Source: Cnuella takakiae (GTDB taxonomy: Bacteria; Bacteroidota; Bacteroidia; Chitinophagales; Chitinophagaceae). Taken from it: a DNA stretch of 34,151 nt. Location: positions 3,855,458 to 3,889,608 of the forward strand of contig NZ_MTFE01000010.1 in the NCBI RefSeq assembly GCF_001953305.1, given 5' to 3'. Position 1 is the first letter of the stretch; each line of letters opens with the position of its first letter. The notes beneath the pieces were generated by a model that saw only the letters and a list, made by a program, of their open reading frames with translations, did no database searches and was not told the DNA's origin. Both the position numbers and the translations under genes were made by a program. Below are positions 8,196 to 16,490 of this stretch, in pieces.

Positions 8196-10325
8196 ATGAA
8201 ACAAACAACTAAAGAGCTACGCTCCTTTTTTTCAAGCCAGTCATTTTCCGATGGGCTACGCATCACCATATCGGTATTGCTGCCTGCACTCATCGGCTCC
8301 TTTATGGGTAATATACACATGGGTATGTTGTTTTCGCTGGGTGCGCTGTGTGTAAGCCTTGCCGATACGCCCGGTGCTATCATCAACCGCACCAATACCA
8401 TGATGTTTTGCCTGGCCTTTGTGCTGGCAACGGCCCTGGTAACCGAATGGGCACGCACCAATCTCCTGATCATGGGTGTACTGGTGGTGGTGCTTAGCTT
8501 TTTCTTTTCCCTCTTCCTGGTGTATGGCCTCCGAGGCGCATCGGTAGGCAATGCGGCCCTATTGGTGATGGTGCTGAGTATGGACCAGGAGCCACTGCCG
8601 CAGGGCTTTGGTGCACAGGCCCTCTTTATTTTTTGTGGCGGACTTTGGTATGGCTTTATCAGCCTGCTCGACTACCGCATAGCGCCCTTCCGCCCTGCGC
8701 AACGCAGCCTCGGTGAGTGTATCCGCGAACTGGCCGACTACCTCCGCATCAAGGCTAACTTCTACGACAGCAAGCACCAGTTGGAAGACAATTTCAACAA
8801 GCTGATGGCCCGGCAAATAGTGGTGAGTGAAAAGCAGGATGCAGTGCGTGAAGTACTGTTTAAAACGCGGCAGATTGTAAAAGACCCCTCGCAACAGGGC
8901 AGGCGCTTACTGCTGGCATTTACCGATGTGGTAGACCTGTTTGAAGAGATTACCGCCACTTACCTCGATTACAATTATCTGCGCCGGGAATTCGGTCATA
9001 CCCGCATCCTCGACCAGATTGCCGACCTGGCCCGCAATATGGCAGCCGAACTGGATGCTATGGGTGTAGCCATACAGTCTAACCAAAAGTTTGTTCCCAG
9101 GCTTAACCCCGACCAGGCCATCATTCAACTGAAAGCCGATGTAGATGCATTGGCTACGGACAAGGGCGATGTGTTGATCTTGAAGAAACTGCTGGTGAAT
9201 ATCAGGCGCATGCTGCAAAGACTCCAGGACCTCCGCCTTTATTTTGAATCCGGCGAACCCCGCGAACACAAGCAAGTTTTGCCTTATGACCGCTTTGTTG
9301 CCCACCAAAGCCTTGACCCAAGATTGCTGCTGGACAACCTTAACCTGCAATCGGCCGTTTTCCGCCATTCTTTAAGGGTAGCTATTGCCGCGTTGGTAGG
9401 TTTTGCTGTTTCTAAATTCATTGCCCAAGGTCACCACAGCTACTGGATCCTGATGACCATCATTTTCATGTTGAAGCCTTCGTTCAGCCTTACCCGCCAA
9501 CGCAATATTGAAAGGATAGCGGGCACTTTGGCTGGTGGGGTTATAGGTATTGTATTGCTTTTGTTGATACCCAACAAACAGGTGCTGTTTGGGCTCCTGG
9601 TTTTATTTATGCTGGGCACCTATAGTTTTATGCGCACCCGCTATTTATTGTCGGTGATTTTCATGACGCCCTTTATCCTGATTCTCTTCAGCTTCCTGGG
9701 TATTGGCTTTATGGCACTGTTGCAGGAGCGGGTGATTGATACCCTGGTGGGTTGCATTATTGCTTTGCTGGCGGGCTATATTTTGTTGCCCAACTGGGAA
9801 TCCGAGCAGCTTTCTAATTTTCTACGCGACATGCTTAAAGCCAACAGCAATTACCTGTTTCGACTGGCAGAAATGCTGTCAGGAAAAACAGTGAGCATTA
9901 CCGATTACAAACTGGCCAGAAAAGAAGTGTATGTATCATCGGCCAACCTGTCGGCAGCCTTTCAGCGCATGTTGTCGGAGCCACGACGCAAACAGGTTGA
10001 CCGATCAGCGGTTCAGCAATTTGTGGTATTAAACCATATCCTTTTTTCCAACACGGCTACCCTTGCTTCGGGATTGATCCATCAACCTCCACGTCCCTAC
10101 CCTGCCGAACTGAACCGCAACATCCGCAAGATCATCAATACCCTGTGTACGGCGCTTGCGCAAATGAACTGTCCCTGCAAGACTGAGGCCCTGGAGGCTC
10201 TTGGAACCACCAGTGGCGACGTGCAAACAGCACTATCTAGGGACGAAACCCTGATGAAAGAACAGCTTGAATTTATGTACCGGTTGAGTGAGGATATTGT
10301 AAAAGCGGCCAAAAAAGGCAAGTGA
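8196..10325 (+). CDS. FUSC-family inner-membrane protein (YccS/aromatic-acid-exporter-like)
   Basis: A 709-residue protein with two blocks of about six membrane helices (roughly residues 20-140 and 385-510), each followed by a soluble domain, as in YccS/YhfK and the fusaric acid resistance family. The second block carries the family signature: YWILMTIIFMLKPSFSLTRQ followed by RIAGTLAGGVIG (around residue 440). Family members are thought to move aromatic acids or other small anions outward with the proton gradient; the substrate here is unknown. The ATG at 8196 is chosen over the upstream in-frame ATG at 8067 because the upstream 43 residues resemble no FUSC N-terminus. No partner periplasmic adaptor or outer-membrane gene lies nearby. 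Confidence 0.9.
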   Translation: MKQTTKELRSFFSSQSFSDGLRITISVLLPALIGSFMGNIHMGMLFSLGALCVSLADTPGAIINRTNTMMFCLAFVLATALVTEWARTNLLIMGVLVVVLSFFFSLFLVYGLRGASVGNAALLVMVLSMDQEPLPQGFGAQALFIFCGGLWYGFISLLDYRIAPFRPAQRSLGECIRELADYLRIKANFYDSKHQLEDNFNKLMARQIVVSEKQDAVREVLFKTRQIVKDPSQQGRRLLLAFTDVVDLFEEITATYLDYNYLRREFGHTRILDQIADLARNMAAELDAMGVAIQSNQKFVPRLNPDQAIIQLKADVDALATDKGDVLILKKLLVNIRRMLQRLQDLRLYFESGEPREHKQVLPYDRFVAHQSLDPRLLLDNLNLQSAVFRHSLRVAIAALVGFAVSKFIAQGHHSYWILMTIIFMLKPSFSLTRQRNIERIAGTLAGGVIGIVLLLLIPNKQVLFGLLVLFMLGTYSFMRTRYLLSVIFMTPFILILFSFLGIGFMALLQERVIDTLVGCIIALLAGYILLPNWESEQLSNFLRDMLKANSNYLFRLAEMLSGKTVSITDYKLARKEVYVSSANLSAAFQRMLSEPRRKQVDRSAVQQFVVLNHILFSNTATLASGLIHQPPRPYPAELNRNIRKIINTLCTALAQMNCPCKTEALEALGTTSGDVQTALSRDETLMKEQLEFMYRLSEDIVKAAKKGK

Positions 10326-10418
10326 TTTTTGATTTCGTTTTGCCCTTGTCTATAGAAGTTCCTTCTTTAACCTGAAATGGCCATTAAAGATTTGGAAGCA
10401 TGATAGCTTAGCCCAGGA

Positions 10419-10838
10419 TTATCTACGTAAAAGCCATTCCACTGCAAGCTCATAGCCTTTTAATCCCAGGCCGATGATGCTGCCTGCCGCTTTTGCAGAA
10501 ACATGCGACAGCTTTCGGAATTCCTCCCGGGCATGTACATTCGATATATGCACTTCAACAACAGGTGTGGTGATGGCTGCTATGGCATCGCCAATAGCAA
10601 CCGATGTATGCGTATAGCCGCCGGGATTCATAATGATGCCATCAAAGGAAAAACCTACGCCTTGTAATTCGTTGATCAGTTCACCTTCTACATTGCTTTG
10701 AAAATACCGGAATCTTACCTGGGGATAGCGCTGCTGCAATTGCTGATAGTATTCTTCAAAAGTTTGGCTGCCGTAAACACCGGGCTCGCGTTTTCCAAGC
10801 AGGTTGAGGTTGGGGCCGTTGATGATGGCGATGTTCAT
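10419..10838 (-). CDS. aroQ: Type II 3-dehydroquinate dehydratase
   Basis: A 139-residue protein of the usual length for the dodecameric type II enzyme, which converts 3-dehydroquinate to 3-dehydroshikimate in the shikimate pathway in the cytoplasm. Seen: NGPNLNLLGKREPGVYG (7-23) with the catalytic loop Arg and Tyr, NPGGYTHTS (71-79), and VEVHISNVHAREEFR (94-108) with the catalytic His. The second motif has Gly where many homologues have Ala. It follows the GNAT gene on the same strand after 63 nt, but has a weak promoter box of its own only 5 nt before the ATG. No other shikimate gene is in the window. Confidence 0.97.
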   Translation of the reverse strand: MNIAIINGPNLNLLGKREPGVYGSQTFEEYYQQLQQRYPQVRFRYFQSNVEGELINELQGVGFSFDGIIMNPGGYTHTSVAIGDAIAAITTPVVEVHISNVHAREEFRKLSHVSAKAAGSIIGLGLKGYELAVEWLLRR

Positions 10839-10843
10839 GGATG

Positions 10844-10851
10844 CAGAGATA
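10844..10851 (-). promoter_or_regulatory. Possible aroQ promoter, -7 box TATCTCTG
   Basis: One mismatch from TAnnTTTG on the minus strand, ending 5 nt before the aroQ ATG. If active, the mRNA would have almost no leader. Confidence 0.4.
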
Positions 10852-10901
10852 CGATTTTTTGCAGTACAGCTAACAGGTGGCTCACTACTGTCCCGTACAT
10901 A

Positions 10902-11447
10902 CTATTGTTCGGTTTTCATCTGCCCTTGCCGCCATTCCTCCTCCAGCAGGCTATACCACATCAGGCTGATAAACTTACCCTTTTTGTACTCGCATTCCCG
11001 TTGCATGCCTTCATAGTGGAAGCCGGCAAAACGCAACACCTTGTTGCTGGCATCATTGCCTACTTCTACGCTGGCAGCCACCCGGTGCATCATTTTATCC
11101 CTGAATAAATGATGTAAGAATACGGGCATCACTTCACGAAGGATACCTTGCTTCCAGTATCGGGGTAAGAGCCAGTAACCGATTTCGGTACAGCGGTGTT
11201 GCGGTTGGTAGTTGTTCATGCCTATGGCTCCTACCCTTACCTGTTGATCTTTGCTGATGATCTTCCACCATTTCCCCGACTGTTCCCTGGTAATTTGTTC
11301 AAACCATTCCATTTGCAGTCTGGCAGCTTCATAAGTATGGAACTGCACACCATAATACCGGATCACATCGGGATGGCTCAGGCCTTCAAAAACAAAGTCC
11401 TGGTCGGAAGCGGTAAAGGGTTCTATGGAAAAGCGATGGGTGTCCAA
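10902..11447 (-). CDS. GNAT-family N-acetyltransferase (RimJ/RimL-like)
   Basis: A 181-residue protein with the GNAT layout: RFSIEPFTASDQDFVFEGL at the N-terminus, an acceptor-side region with IGMNNYQPQHRCTEIGYWLLPRYWKQGI (about residues 75-102) that includes the acetyl-CoA-binding turn, and ASVEVGNDASNKVLRFAGFHYEG (about 127-149), typical of RimJ/RimL relatives that acetylate protein N-termini, small molecules or antibiotics. The start codon is TTG: an in-frame TGA lies only five codons upstream, no ATG or GTG precedes the conserved N-terminus, and the next ATG is at residue 46. A TACTTTTG box lies 75 nt upstream. aroQ follows after 63 nt and may be co-transcribed. The substrate is unknown. 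Confidence 0.88.
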   Translation of the reverse strand: MDTHRFSIEPFTASDQDFVFEGLSHPDVIRYYGVQFHTYEAARLQMEWFEQITREQSGKWWKIISKDQQVRVGAIGMNNYQPQHRCTEIGYWLLPRYWKQGILREVMPVFLHHLFRDKMMHRVAASVEVGNDASNKVLRFAGFHYEGMQRECEYKKGKFISLMWYSLLEEEWRQGQMKTEQ

Positions 11448-11521
11448 ACCAAAACCTTTTCAGAAAGATAAAAAGCCCCAATTACTTCTTTCAGTTGGAT
11501 GCGTTCTATCTATTGTAAGGG

Positions 11522-11529
11522 CAAAAGTA
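11522..11529 (-). promoter_or_regulatory. Promoter of the GNAT gene, -7 box TACTTTTG
   Basis: An exact TAnnTTTG match on the minus strand, lying 8-20 nt downstream of the carA terminator hairpin, so the GNAT/aroQ pair is probably transcribed separately from carA. Confidence 0.65.
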
Positions 11530-11536
11530 AGGACAC

Positions 11537-11569
11537 AAAAAAGCAGCAGGGTTTTCCTGCTGCTTTTTA
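11537..11569 (-). terminator. Intrinsic terminator of carA
   Basis: A 9-bp stem AGCAGCAGG/CCTGCTGCT (11542-11550 with 11556-11564) lies 20 nt past the carA stop and is followed on the minus strand by a T run (11536-11541). A T tract on the other side makes it potentially bidirectional. Confidence 0.88.
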
Positions 11570-11583
11570 AAATTTATGCTTTG

Positions 11584-12687
11584 TTAGGCTACATGTTCTT
11601 TGATCATAGCTACAAACTCATCGAAGAGGTAGCGGCTATCGTGCGGGCCCGGGGTTGCTTCGGGATGGTACTGCACCGAGAACGCAGGCTTGCCTTTCAC
11701 ACGGATACCTTCGATGGAATTGTCGTTGAGGTTTACGTGGGTGATCTCGATGTGTTCCGCATTGCGTACCGCTTCGGGATCCACGCCAAAACCATGGTTC
11801 TGGGTAGTGATCTCGCACTTGCCGGTCAGCAGGTTTTTCACCGGGTGGTTCATACCGCGGTGGCCATGGTGCATTTTAAAAGTAGGGATATCGTTGGCCA
11901 GTGCCAGCAGTTGGTGACCGAGGCAAATACCAAAGGTGGGCTTCTCTTCCTGCAGCACCTGCTTTACTGTTTCCACGGCATAGGGCATTGCTGCCGGGTC
12001 GCCGGGACCATTGGAAATAAAATAACCAGCAGGGCTAAAAGCCTTCAGTTCTTCCAAAGGGGTTTTGGCGGGAAACACTTTTACAAGAGCGCCACGCTCC
12101 ACCATACAGTTGAGAATATTGCGCTTGGTGCCAAAATCGAGTACCGCAATGCGGATGGGTGAAGCAGGATCGCCCAACTCGTAAGGCACTTGGGTGCTCA
12201 CGATGGAAGCAAGCTCCAGGCCAGCCATGCTGGGTACTTCAGCAAGCTTGGCTTTAAGCACTTCGGCATCCAAGATTTCGGAAGAGATCAGGCAGTTAAG
12301 GGCGCCTTCTTCCCGTACTTTGGTAACCAGGGCACGGGTATCCACGCCTTCAATGGCAACAATGTTTTGCGCTTTCAGATATTCATCGAGCGAACCTTTG
12401 GCCAGCTTGCGGGAGTAGAGCTCCTCAAGGTTGCGGCCAATCAGCCCTTTGATCTTCACACTCTCCGACTCCACATCATCTTCCTTCACGCCGTAGTTGC
12501 CGATGTGTACGCTGTTCATGATCAGCACCTGGCCGTAATACGAAGGATCGGTAAATACTTCCTGGTAGCCGGTCATGCCGGTGTTGAAGCACAGTTCGCC
12601 GCCGGTGGTACCCACCGCGCCAAAGGCCTTGCCTTCGTAAACAGAACCGTCTTCCAAAACTAAGAGGGCTTTCTTTTGTTCGCTCAT
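11584..12687 (-). CDS. carA: Carbamoyl-phosphate synthase small (glutaminase) subunit
   Basis: A 367-residue protein that releases ammonia from glutamine and passes it to the large subunit CarB for carbamoyl phosphate synthesis (arginine and pyrimidine pathways). Seen: the N-terminal CPSase_sm_chain domain (LEDGSVYEGKAFG, NTGMTGYQEVFTDPSYYGQ), then the class I glutamine amidotransferase domain with SNGPGDP (225-231), the nucleophile Cys255 in FGICLGHQLLA, and the His341/Glu343 pair in YHPEATPGPHD. The frame continues upstream into the rplQ region, but the ATG at 12687 matches the family start and lies 17 nt after a TACTTTTG box. carB is not in the window. carA follows rplQ on the same strand yet is separated by a terminator, a palindrome and its own promoter. 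Confidence 0.98.
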   Translation of the reverse strand: MSEQKKALLVLEDGSVYEGKAFGAVGTTGGELCFNTGMTGYQEVFTDPSYYGQVLIMNSVHIGNYGVKEDDVESESVKIKGLIGRNLEELYSRKLAKGSLDEYLKAQNIVAIEGVDTRALVTKVREEGALNCLISSEILDAEVLKAKLAEVPSMAGLELASIVSTQVPYELGDPASPIRIAVLDFGTKRNILNCMVERGALVKVFPAKTPLEELKAFSPAGYFISNGPGDPAAMPYAVETVKQVLQEEKPTFGICLGHQLLALANDIPTFKMHHGHRGMNHPVKNLLTGKCEITTQNHGFGVDPEAVRNAEHIEITHVNLNDNSIEGIRVKGKPAFSVQYHPEATPGPHDSRYLFDEFVAMIKEHVA

Positions 12688-12704
12688 TTTAAAAACAAAT
12701 TGCG

Positions 12705-12712
12705 CAAAAGTA
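12705..12712 (-). promoter_or_regulatory. carA promoter, -7 box TACTTTTG
   Basis: An exact TAnnTTTG match ending 17 nt before the carA ATG. The -33 region falls within the palindrome at 12719-12755, whose loop reads TTG on the minus strand. Confidence 0.7.
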
Positions 12713-12718
12713 AGGGTA

Positions 12719-12755
12719 TTAAACGTAACAGGTCTCAAAGACCTGTTACGTTTAA
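12719..12755. repeat. Palindromic hairpin 3 with AGGTCT/AGACCT core, upstream of carA
   Basis: A perfect 17-bp inverted repeat with a 3-nt loop. The inner arm (ACAGGTCT/AGACCTGT) matches the other hairpins of this family, while the outer arm (TTAAACGTA/TACGTTTAA) is different yet still fully paired. Confidence 0.85.
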
Positions 12756-12756
12756 T

Positions 12757-12790
12757 AAAAAAAGGCGAAATGCTTTCGCATCTCGCCTTT
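12757..12790 (-). terminator. Intrinsic terminator of rplQ and the S13 operon
   Basis: A 12-13-bp stem with one T-G or bulged position closed by a GAAA tetraloop (12761-12790), followed on the minus strand by seven Ts (12757-12763). It is 22 nt after the rplQ stop codon. Confidence 0.88.
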
Positions 12791-12811
12791 CTATGAATTA
12801 ACCTCGAAAAC

Positions 12812-13339
12812 TTAAGAGGGTTGTTGCTCTGTAGCTTCGGGTGCATCGGCTGCAGGAGTTTCAGCAGCAGGTGCAGCAGGTGCTTCGGCAGTTGCATCTG
12901 TGGCCTTCTTGCGGGCACCACCAGCACGGCGGGTACGCTTGGCGGGCTCAGCTTGTGCCTCTGCTTTCTTACCATAGATCTCGTTGAAGTCTACCAGCTC
13001 GATCAAGGCTTGCTCGGCGTTGTCACCAGGGCGGGTACCCAGTTTCAGGATGCGGGTGTAACCACCGGGACGGTCAGCGATTTTGGCGCTGATTACATCG
13101 AACAGTTCGGTTACAGCAAACTTGTCCTGCAGGTGGCTGAACACGATACGACGCTGGTGCGTGGTATTTTGCTTGCTTTTGGTGATCAGGGGCTCAACAT
13201 AAGTACGCAGGGCTTTAGCTTTAGCCTGGGTAGTTACGATGCGCTTGTGTGTGATCAGGGCAATAGCGAGGTTGCTCAGCAGGGCTTCGCGGTGGGCCTT
13301 CTTACGACCCAGGTTGTTGATTTTGTCTCCGTGACGCAT
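12812..13339 (-). CDS. rplQ: 50S ribosomal protein L17 with long C-terminal extension
   Basis: Residues 1 to about 120 are a standard L17 ([63 protein letters not shown]), which binds 23S rRNA near the exit tunnel. The remaining 55 residues are a low-complexity tail, first Lys/Arg/Gly-rich and then Ala/Pro/Glu/Thr-rich, about half as long again as the E. coli core. The tail resembles in composition the N-terminal leader of S1 in this window. It is the last gene of the infA-rplQ cluster and is followed by a strong terminator. Confidence 0.98.
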   Translation of the reverse strand: MRHGDKINNLGRKKAHREALLSNLAIALITHKRIVTTQAKAKALRTYVEPLITKSKQNTTHQRRIVFSHLQDKFAVTELFDVISAKIADRPGGYTRILKLGTRPGDNAEQALIELVDFNEIYGKKAEAQAEPAKRTRRAGGARKKATDATAEAPAAPAAETPAADAPEATEQQPS

Positions 13340-13390
13340 GACGTGTGTAGTTTATGAGTTGCACCGTGTCAAGGAATGCAACCCGTGTGA

Positions 13391-13480
13391 TTAATAAGCC
13401 AATGTGATAATTAGCTAATGTGCTAAGTAGAACCGGGTGGTTTTCATTAGCACATTAGCTCATTGGCTAATTAGCTAATT
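13391..13480. repeat. Inverted word repeat (GCTAATGTGCTAA family) in the rpoA-rplQ gap
   Basis: GCTAATGTGCTAA at 13414-13426 is matched by its exact reverse complement at 13447-13459, and AGCCAATG (13397-13404) by CATTGGCT (13461-13468). The words TTAGCTAAT are iterated around both arms. The right arm ends next to the rpoA stop codon (13482). The same 13-mer recurs twice more at 20701 and 20832. Confidence 0.8.
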
Positions 13481-13481
13481 T

Positions 13482-14483
13482 CTAGAAATCATCCTTATCC
13501 ACTCCCAGCTTGCTCAGGTCCATACCGAAGTGCAGACCACGCTCGTTGAGTACCTGCTCGATTTCGCTCAGCGACTTCTGTCCGAAGTTGCGGAACTTCA
13601 TCAGGTCTTCCTGCTCGTACTGTACCAGCTCGCTCAGCGAGTTGATCTTAGCGGCTTTTAGGCAGTTGAAGGCGCGAACAGAAAGATCGAGGTCTTCGAG
13701 GGGGGTCTTCAGCACCTTGCGGAGCTGCAGGGTTTGCTCGTCAACGATGTCTTCTTTCTTCTCTTCTTTATTGTCGAAGGTGATGTTCTCGTCGGTGATG
13801 ATCATCAGGTGCTGGATCAGGATCCGGCTGGCCTGCTTCACAGCTTCCTCGGGATGAATGGTACCGTCGGTAGCTACGTCCATTACGAGTTTCTCGTAGT
13901 CGGTGCGCTGCTCCACACGGGTATTCTCGATGCTGTATTTCACGTTTTTAATGGGCGTGTAAATAGCATCTACAGGGATATAACCTACAGGGGCATCCTT
14001 GGGTTTGTTCTCTTCAGCGGGCACATAACCACGGCCTTTGCCAACGGTCAGTTCGATATCCAGCTTTACAGAGTTGTCCAGGGTGCAGATCAGCAGCTCG
14101 GGGTTCATCACCTCGAAGGTTTGGGTACCGTCGCCGATCATACCTGCGGTAAATTCAGTTTTGTTTTTGATGCTCAGCATGATGCGCTCGTTCTGAACAT
14201 CGTGGTCAACCACTTTCTTCAGGCGTACCTGCTTGATGTTGAGGAGGATTTCCACAACATCTTCCGAAACACCGTGCATGGTTGCAAACTCGTGGTCTAC
14301 ACCTTCGATCTTAACACCGGTGATGGCGTATCCTTCCAGTGAGTTGAGCAGCACACGGCGTAGCGCGTTACCGATGGTAACACCGTAGCCGGGCTCCAGG
14401 GGACGGAATTCGAATTGTGCTTCGAAATCGGATACCTTCTGAAGAACGATCTTGTCGGGTTTCTGAAAATTCAAAATAGCCAT
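13482..14483 (-). CDS. rpoA: DNA-directed RNA polymerase subunit alpha
   Basis: A 333-residue protein of normal length. The N-terminal domain (about 1-230) shows FRPLEPGYGVTIGNALRRVLLNSLEGYAI, used for dimerisation and assembly of the core enzyme. The C-terminal domain (about 255-333) shows LDLSVRAFNCLKAAKINSLSEL and FGQKSLSEIEQVLNERGL, which contacts promoter DNA and activators. The linker is rich in Lys and Glu. It lies between rpsD and rplQ, the usual alpha-operon position, with 125-nt and 142-nt gaps filled by inverted repeats. Confidence 0.99.
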   Translation of the reverse strand: MAILNFQKPDKIVLQKVSDFEAQFEFRPLEPGYGVTIGNALRRVLLNSLEGYAITGVKIEGVDHEFATMHGVSEDVVEILLNIKQVRLKKVVDHDVQNERIMLSIKNKTEFTAGMIGDGTQTFEVMNPELLICTLDNSVKLDIELTVGKGRGYVPAEENKPKDAPVGYIPVDAIYTPIKNVKYSIENTRVEQRTDYEKLVMDVATDGTIHPEEAVKQASRILIQHLMIITDENITFDNKEEKKEDIVDEQTLQLRKVLKTPLEDLDLSVRAFNCLKAAKINSLSELVQYEQEDLMKFRNFGQKSLSEIEQVLNERGLHFGMDLSKLGVDKDDF

Positions 14484-14529
14484 ATAGACTTCTTGTTTTT
14501 TGCTTTAAAGGGTTAGTTACCGTGTTGGT

Positions 14530-14608
14530 CGTCAAAAGTGAAACGTCAACCGTGAAAAGATAAAACGGAAACGACAAACATTGACGTTTGCCGTTTCACG
14601 TTTCACGA
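14530..14608. repeat. Inverted word repeat (CGTTTCAC family) in the rpsD-rpoA gap
   Basis: GTGAAACGTCAA (14538-14549) and related GTGAAAAG/ACGGAAACG words on the left face TTGACGTTTGCCGTTTCACG and TTTCACG on the right (14581-14607). The arms are imperfect but extensively complementary. The right arm abuts the rpsD stop codon at 14609. Confidence 0.7.
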
Positions 14609-15214
14609 TTATTTCGAGTACAATTCGACGATCAGTTGTTCCTTGATGTTCTCAGGAACGGCCTCACGCTCGGGGTAGGTGATGAACGTACCGGTCATGG
14701 TCGTTTCATTCCAATCAACCCAGGTGAACTTCTGGTTTTTACCACGCACCTGGCTGGTGATGGCGCTGTTGTCTTTCGACTTGTCCTTCAGGGCCACGAT
14801 GTCGCCGGGCTGCAGTTGGTAGGAAGGAATATTCACTACCGAACCGTTTACGGTTACGTGCTTATGGCTTACCAGCTGGCGGGCAGCAGGACGGCTGGGC
14901 GCAATACCCATGCGGAAGATGGCATTGTCCAGGCGGGCTTCCAGGAGCTTGATGAGGTTTTCACCGGTAACGCCTTTACGACGGGCGGCTTCTTCAAAAG
15001 TTTTGCGGAACTGCTTTTCCAGTACACCGTATGTGTACTTGGCTTTTTGCTTTTCGCGGAGCTGGAGGGCATACTCACCCAGGGTCTTGCGCTTGCGCTG
15101 AGCACCGTGCTGACCGGGAGGGTTGGAGTTTTTACCGAGCCATTTGCCATTGCCAAGAATGGGCTCGCCGAAAATGCGGGAGATTTTGGTCTTTGGACCG
15201 TTGTAACGTGCCAT
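14609..15214 (-). CDS. rpsD: 30S ribosomal protein S4
   Basis: A 201-residue protein of usual length. Seen: the N-terminal [19 protein letters not shown] and a core with the S4 RNA-binding fold ([35 protein letters not shown], about 90-124, and [14 protein letters not shown]). S4 nucleates assembly of the 30S body and in many bacteria represses its own operon. The N-terminal zinc-type Cys cluster of some S4 forms is absent. It lies between rpsK and rpoA on the minus strand. Confidence 0.99.
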   Translation of the reverse strand: MARYNGPKTKISRIFGEPILGNGKWLGKNSNPPGQHGAQRKRKTLGEYALQLREKQKAKYTYGVLEKQFRKTFEEAARRKGVTGENLIKLLEARLDNAIFRMGIAPSRPAARQLVSHKHVTVNGSVVNIPSYQLQPGDIVALKDKSKDNSAITSQVRGKNQKFTWVDWNETTMTGTFITYPEREAVPENIKEQLIVELYSK

Positions 15215-15328
15215 AGTGGTTTATATCATTTCCGCTTTTTAGAAACCGGTGCGTTCATCGTTGAAAGCGGTAAAAATTAATGAAGCACCCTTTGATGTAA
15301 ATGATGATAACCAGGAGGTATCAGAAAA

Positions 15329-15396
15329 GCTTTTGGCCTTTAGCTGTTAGCGGTTAGCCAAAAAAGCCAACAGCCAATAGCTAAAAGCCAACAGCT
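15329..15396. repeat. Inverted word repeat (AGCCAACAGC family) in the rpsK-rpsD gap
   Basis: The left side reads TTTTGGCCTTTAGCTGTTAG and GGTTAGCC; the right side reads AGCCAACAGCCAATAGCT and AGCCAACAGCT, with AGCCAACAGC exactly at 15365-15374 and 15386-15395. The two sides are imperfect reverse complements. The right end is 4 nt from the rpsK stop codon. Confidence 0.75.
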
Positions 15397-15399
15397 ATG

Positions 15400-15810
15400 T
15401 TATACGCGGCGTTTCTTGGGAGGACGGCAGCCATTGTGGGGCAGCGGGGTAACGTCCTTGATCATATTCACCTCGATACCGGACTGAGCCAGACCGCGGA
15501 TAGCGCTCTCACGGCCAGCACCGGGACCTTTTACAAATACGTCTACGCGGCGAACACCGGCATCCAGGGCTACTTTAGCGGCATCGGAAGAAGCCATCTG
15601 AGCAGCGTAAGGCGTGTTCTTTTTAGAGCCACGGAAACCCATTTTACCAGCAGAGCTCCAGGAGATTACCTGGCCGGACTTGTTGGTGAGGGAAATGATG
15701 ATGTTGTTGAAAGAAGCGGTGATGTGGGCATCGCCATAGGCGTCAACCTTCACAATACGCTTTTTGGCGGCGGCTTTAGCGCTCTGTCCACCTTTTTGTG
15801 CTTTTGCCAT
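15400..15810 (-). CDS. rpsK: 30S ribosomal protein S11
   Basis: A 136-residue protein of the platform of the small subunit. Seen: [37 protein letters not shown] split over residues 28-65, then [15 protein letters not shown] and the conserved C-terminus [18 protein letters not shown]. Length and ends fit the family. It lies between rpsM and rpsD; its 189-nt upstream gap is the longest in the cluster and contains a small hairpin and an inverted word repeat. Confidence 0.99.
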   Translation of the reverse strand: MAKAQKGGQSAKAAAKKRIVKVDAYGDAHITASFNNIIISLTNKSGQVISWSSAGKMGFRGSKKNTPYAAQMASSDAAKVALDAGVRRVDVFVKGPGAGRESAIRGLAQSGIEVNMIKDVTPLPHNGCRPPKKRRV

Positions 15811-15920
15811 TGTAGGTAGTCTAAAAAACTGATTAAAAGATAACCACGCTGGTACGTGGCTGCATCAACCCTCCCCGTCGAAGCCCGGATCCGGCGCTGT
15901 TGCGTTATGCTGCTTCGCTG

Positions 15921-15998
15921 GTTAAGCTACAAGTAAATAGCCTCAAGCTGCAAGTAAATTCCACTTGAGGCTGAAGCTGAAAGCTCGTAGCTATTAAC
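15921..15998. repeat. Inverted word repeat (AAGCTACAAG/AGCCTCAAG family) in the rpsM-rpsK gap
   Basis: AGCCTCAAG (15939-15947) pairs exactly with CTTGAGGCT (15964-15972), and GGTTAAGCTAC (15920-15930) pairs with GTAGCTATTAACC (15987-15999) apart from a small bulge. The words CAAGTAAAT and AAGCTG are iterated inside. The outer end abuts the rpsM stop codon at 16000. Confidence 0.75.
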
Positions 15999-15999
15999 C

Positions 16000-16380
16000 T
16001 TACTTCTTAGGCGCCTTCTTCTTACCGGCAACGGTTTTACGCTTGCCTTTACGAGTGCGGCTGTTGGTTTTTGTGCGCTGACCACGCAGGGGCAGACCCT
16101 TACGGTGACGGAGACCGCGGTAGCAGGCGATATCCAGGAGACGCTTGATGCTCATCTGCACTTCAGAGCGCAGCGCACCTTCCACCTTGAACTCGTCGTT
16201 GATGGTAGTACGGATAGCATTCAGGTCTTCATCGTTCCACTCGTTTACTTTCTTGCTGCGATCAATGCTGTTCTTGTCAAGAATGTAACGGGCAGTAGCG
16301 GGTCCGATACCAAAGATGTAGGTCAGACCAATCTCGCCTCTTTTGTTTTTGGGTAAGTCAACGCCGGCAATACGAGCCAT
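16000..16380 (-). CDS. rpsM: 30S ribosomal protein S13
   Basis: A 126-residue protein of the 30S head that contacts the 50S subunit and P-site tRNA. Seen: [26 protein letters not shown] at the start, helix-two-turn-helix region GPATARYIL, and the basic tail [35 protein letters not shown], here shown in pieces of the family's typical pattern at about 89-122. The length is normal. The gap to rpmJ upstream is 113 nt. Confidence 0.99.
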   Translation of the reverse strand: MARIAGVDLPKNKRGEIGLTYIFGIGPATARYILDKNSIDRSKKVNEWNDEDLNAIRTTINDEFKVEGALRSEVQMSIKRLLDIACYRGLRHRKGLPLRGQRTKTNSRTRKGKRKTVAGKKKAPKK

Positions 16381-16410
16381 AGTTTATTGCTTGTTTTTGT
16401 TTTGTAATTA

Positions 16411-16490
16411 CAGGCTTTTAGCAATTAGCTTTTAGCCTTTAGCTTCTCTTTGTGGGGAGCTAATAGCCAACAGCTAATGGCCAACCGCTC
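16411..16490. repeat. Inverted word repeat (AGCCAACAGC family) in the rpmJ-rpsM gap
   Basis: The left side reads GGCTTTTAGCAATTAGC and TTTTAGCCTTTAGCT; the right side reads GAGCTAATAGCCAACAGC and TAATGGCC, with AGCCAACAGC at 16465-16474. It is the same family as 15329-15396. The right end is 4 nt from the rpmJ stop codon. Confidence 0.7.

Noticed and set aside
12688-12975. N-terminal extension of carA reaching into rplQ
   Set aside because: The family start is at 12687, and the extension would cross a terminator, a palindrome and the carA promoter.
13391-13480. Possible CRISPR-like array from iterated words
   Set aside because: Units are inverted and degenerate, with no regular spacers and no cas genes in the window.
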